From positions 620,001-684,000 of the forward strand of contig OZ176052.1 in NCBI GenBank assembly GCA_964247055.1: a DNA stretch of 64,000 bases, written 5' to 3'. The notes beneath the pieces were generated by a model. That model made no database searches, was not told the origin of the DNA, and saw nothing but the letters and a program-made list of their open reading frames with translations. Positions 62,906 to 64,000 of the stretch are shown here, in pieces (the stretch's first letter is position 1; every line of letters begins with the position of its first letter). The stretch is from Paragordius varius (lineage: Eukaryota > Nematomorpha). The translations under genes and the position numbers were made by a program.

Positions 62906-63661
62906 CTAACAAACAATTAGAAAATTTTAAAATTTTAAATTATTAATTATATTTTTAGTTTAGAGAGTAAAATTTTAAATTATTGATTGATTAATTTATA
63001 ACTTTTTTAATAACTTTTTAGTTTAATAAGATTTGAAAATTTTTAACATGATAATCTAGTATTAATACAGTAGTATGGATAGATATTTTTTTCATAAAAT
63101 TTTAAATTGATTTATTAATAACTAAAAAATGTAGAATAGAATAAATTGATTAATAATATTTTACAGTTTAGAGAATTTTAAAATCTCAAAAGGATGATCT
63201 ATTATTACATAAAAATTAATTTTTAAAACAACAAACAAAGAACTAGTTAATTAGGCATTTTTTAGATAATTATTTTTAGAGCATTTTTAAATTTTTAATT
63301 GATTGATTAATTAATAACTAAAAAAGGTAGAATAGTTAGATTATTTATAATTATTTTTAAAGCATCTATAAATTTTAAAATGATAATTCAGTATAATACA
63401 GTAGGAATTAATTTTTAAAACAACAAACAAAGAACAGTATGTTTTTTTGAATAGATATTTTTTTTATAAAATTTTAAATTATTGATTGATTAATTAATGA
63501 CTAAAAAATATAGAATAGATAGTTTAATTAATAATAATTCATTTATAAATTTTAAAAATTTTTAACATGATAATCTAATATTATTACATAAAAATTAATT
63601 TTTAAAACAACAAAGATTAGTTAGTTAGTTAGTTTATTTTTTTTTTGGAATCAGATTTAAG
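62906..63661. other. ZC3H15 intron, low-complexity repeats
   Basis: Loose direct repeats (attgattgattaattaata, gatagatatttttttcataa, aattaatttttaaaacaaca) recur at roughly 150-300 bp intervals. No gene seen. Confidence 0.5.
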
Positions 63662-63752
63662 ATTAAAAAAGTATGGCGTTGTCTTTTTATAAAAAAAATA
63701 TTTGTCTTTATATTACTACGTTTTGTCCATAGTATAATTCAATTTTTACTGT
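63662..63752. mobile_element. MITE-2 right half
   Basis: Aaaaaagtatggcgttgtct, then atttgtctttatattactac and gttttgtcc, ending aatttttactg. The left half was not identified. Confidence 0.6.
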
Positions 63753-64000
63753 ATATTCATCCATGAATAATAAATTTAAAACTTTTAAAAAAAATTTTAA
63801 TCAGATATTCTTGACGACAAATGAAAAATTAAAGCGCAAGTTTATTCTTAATTTTTTGTGAGATTTTTCTAGTTTCAAATTAATTTTTCAAAAAAGACAC
63901 ATAAATATATCATAAGTTTTTTATAATTGTTCATATATCCAGTTAATTATCCATTTCAATTTACCATTATACAAAACTAAAAATTAGACACCATTTACAA

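Overview
The window is animal nuclear DNA: roughly 70% A+T, split genes with GT-AG introns, and many short inverted-repeat transposons. The genes I recognise are all metazoan. The overall style would suit a repeat-rich arthropod such as a parasitic copepod, but that is inference and no single feature proves it. Exon joins were worked out by hand from splice-site consensus, reading frame and remembered family alignments; no RNA evidence was available.

Layout. 1-9.6 kb (+): the last five exons of a large Asn/Ser-rich protein I cannot assign (about 1342 residues in the window), with a non-autonomous Helitron in one intron. 9.6-13.3 kb: gene-poor, with a complex direct/inverted repeat block. 13.3-19.2 kb (+): MGME1-like mitochondrial exonuclease, including a 37-nt microexon that carries a catalytic Asp. 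20.2-25.8 kb and 29.0-33.3 kb (-): two tandem, diverged class C GPCRs with mGluR architecture (Venus-flytrap, nine-Cys domain, 7TM). 33.3-46.5 kb: accessory DNA with a 5-kb hAT element (8-bp target duplication, broken LINE inside), an isolated 5S rRNA copy and a second hAT relic. 46.6-47.5 kb (+): tubulin cofactor C with two apparent introns of 26 and 30 nt. 48.3-55.4 kb (-): a complete 12-exon polypeptide GalNAc-transferase, convergent with TBCC, whose first intron holds a 0.7-kb near-perfect hairpin. 57.5-62.9 kb (-): the 3' part of ZC3H15 (DFRP1), running off the right side, with exon-intron borders tandemly copied at three places, once about ten times.

The genes look like unrelated housekeeping and sensory genes; no operon or shared pathway is evident. 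What unifies the window is how introns relate to repeats. One MITE family (called MITE-2 here) occupies intron after intron, usually one copy per intron and ending 7-60 nt from a splice site. Subtracting it leaves introns of about 76-108 nt, the size of the MITE-free introns. Together with the tiny TBCC introns and the copied splice borders of ZC3H15, this is the most unusual signal here.
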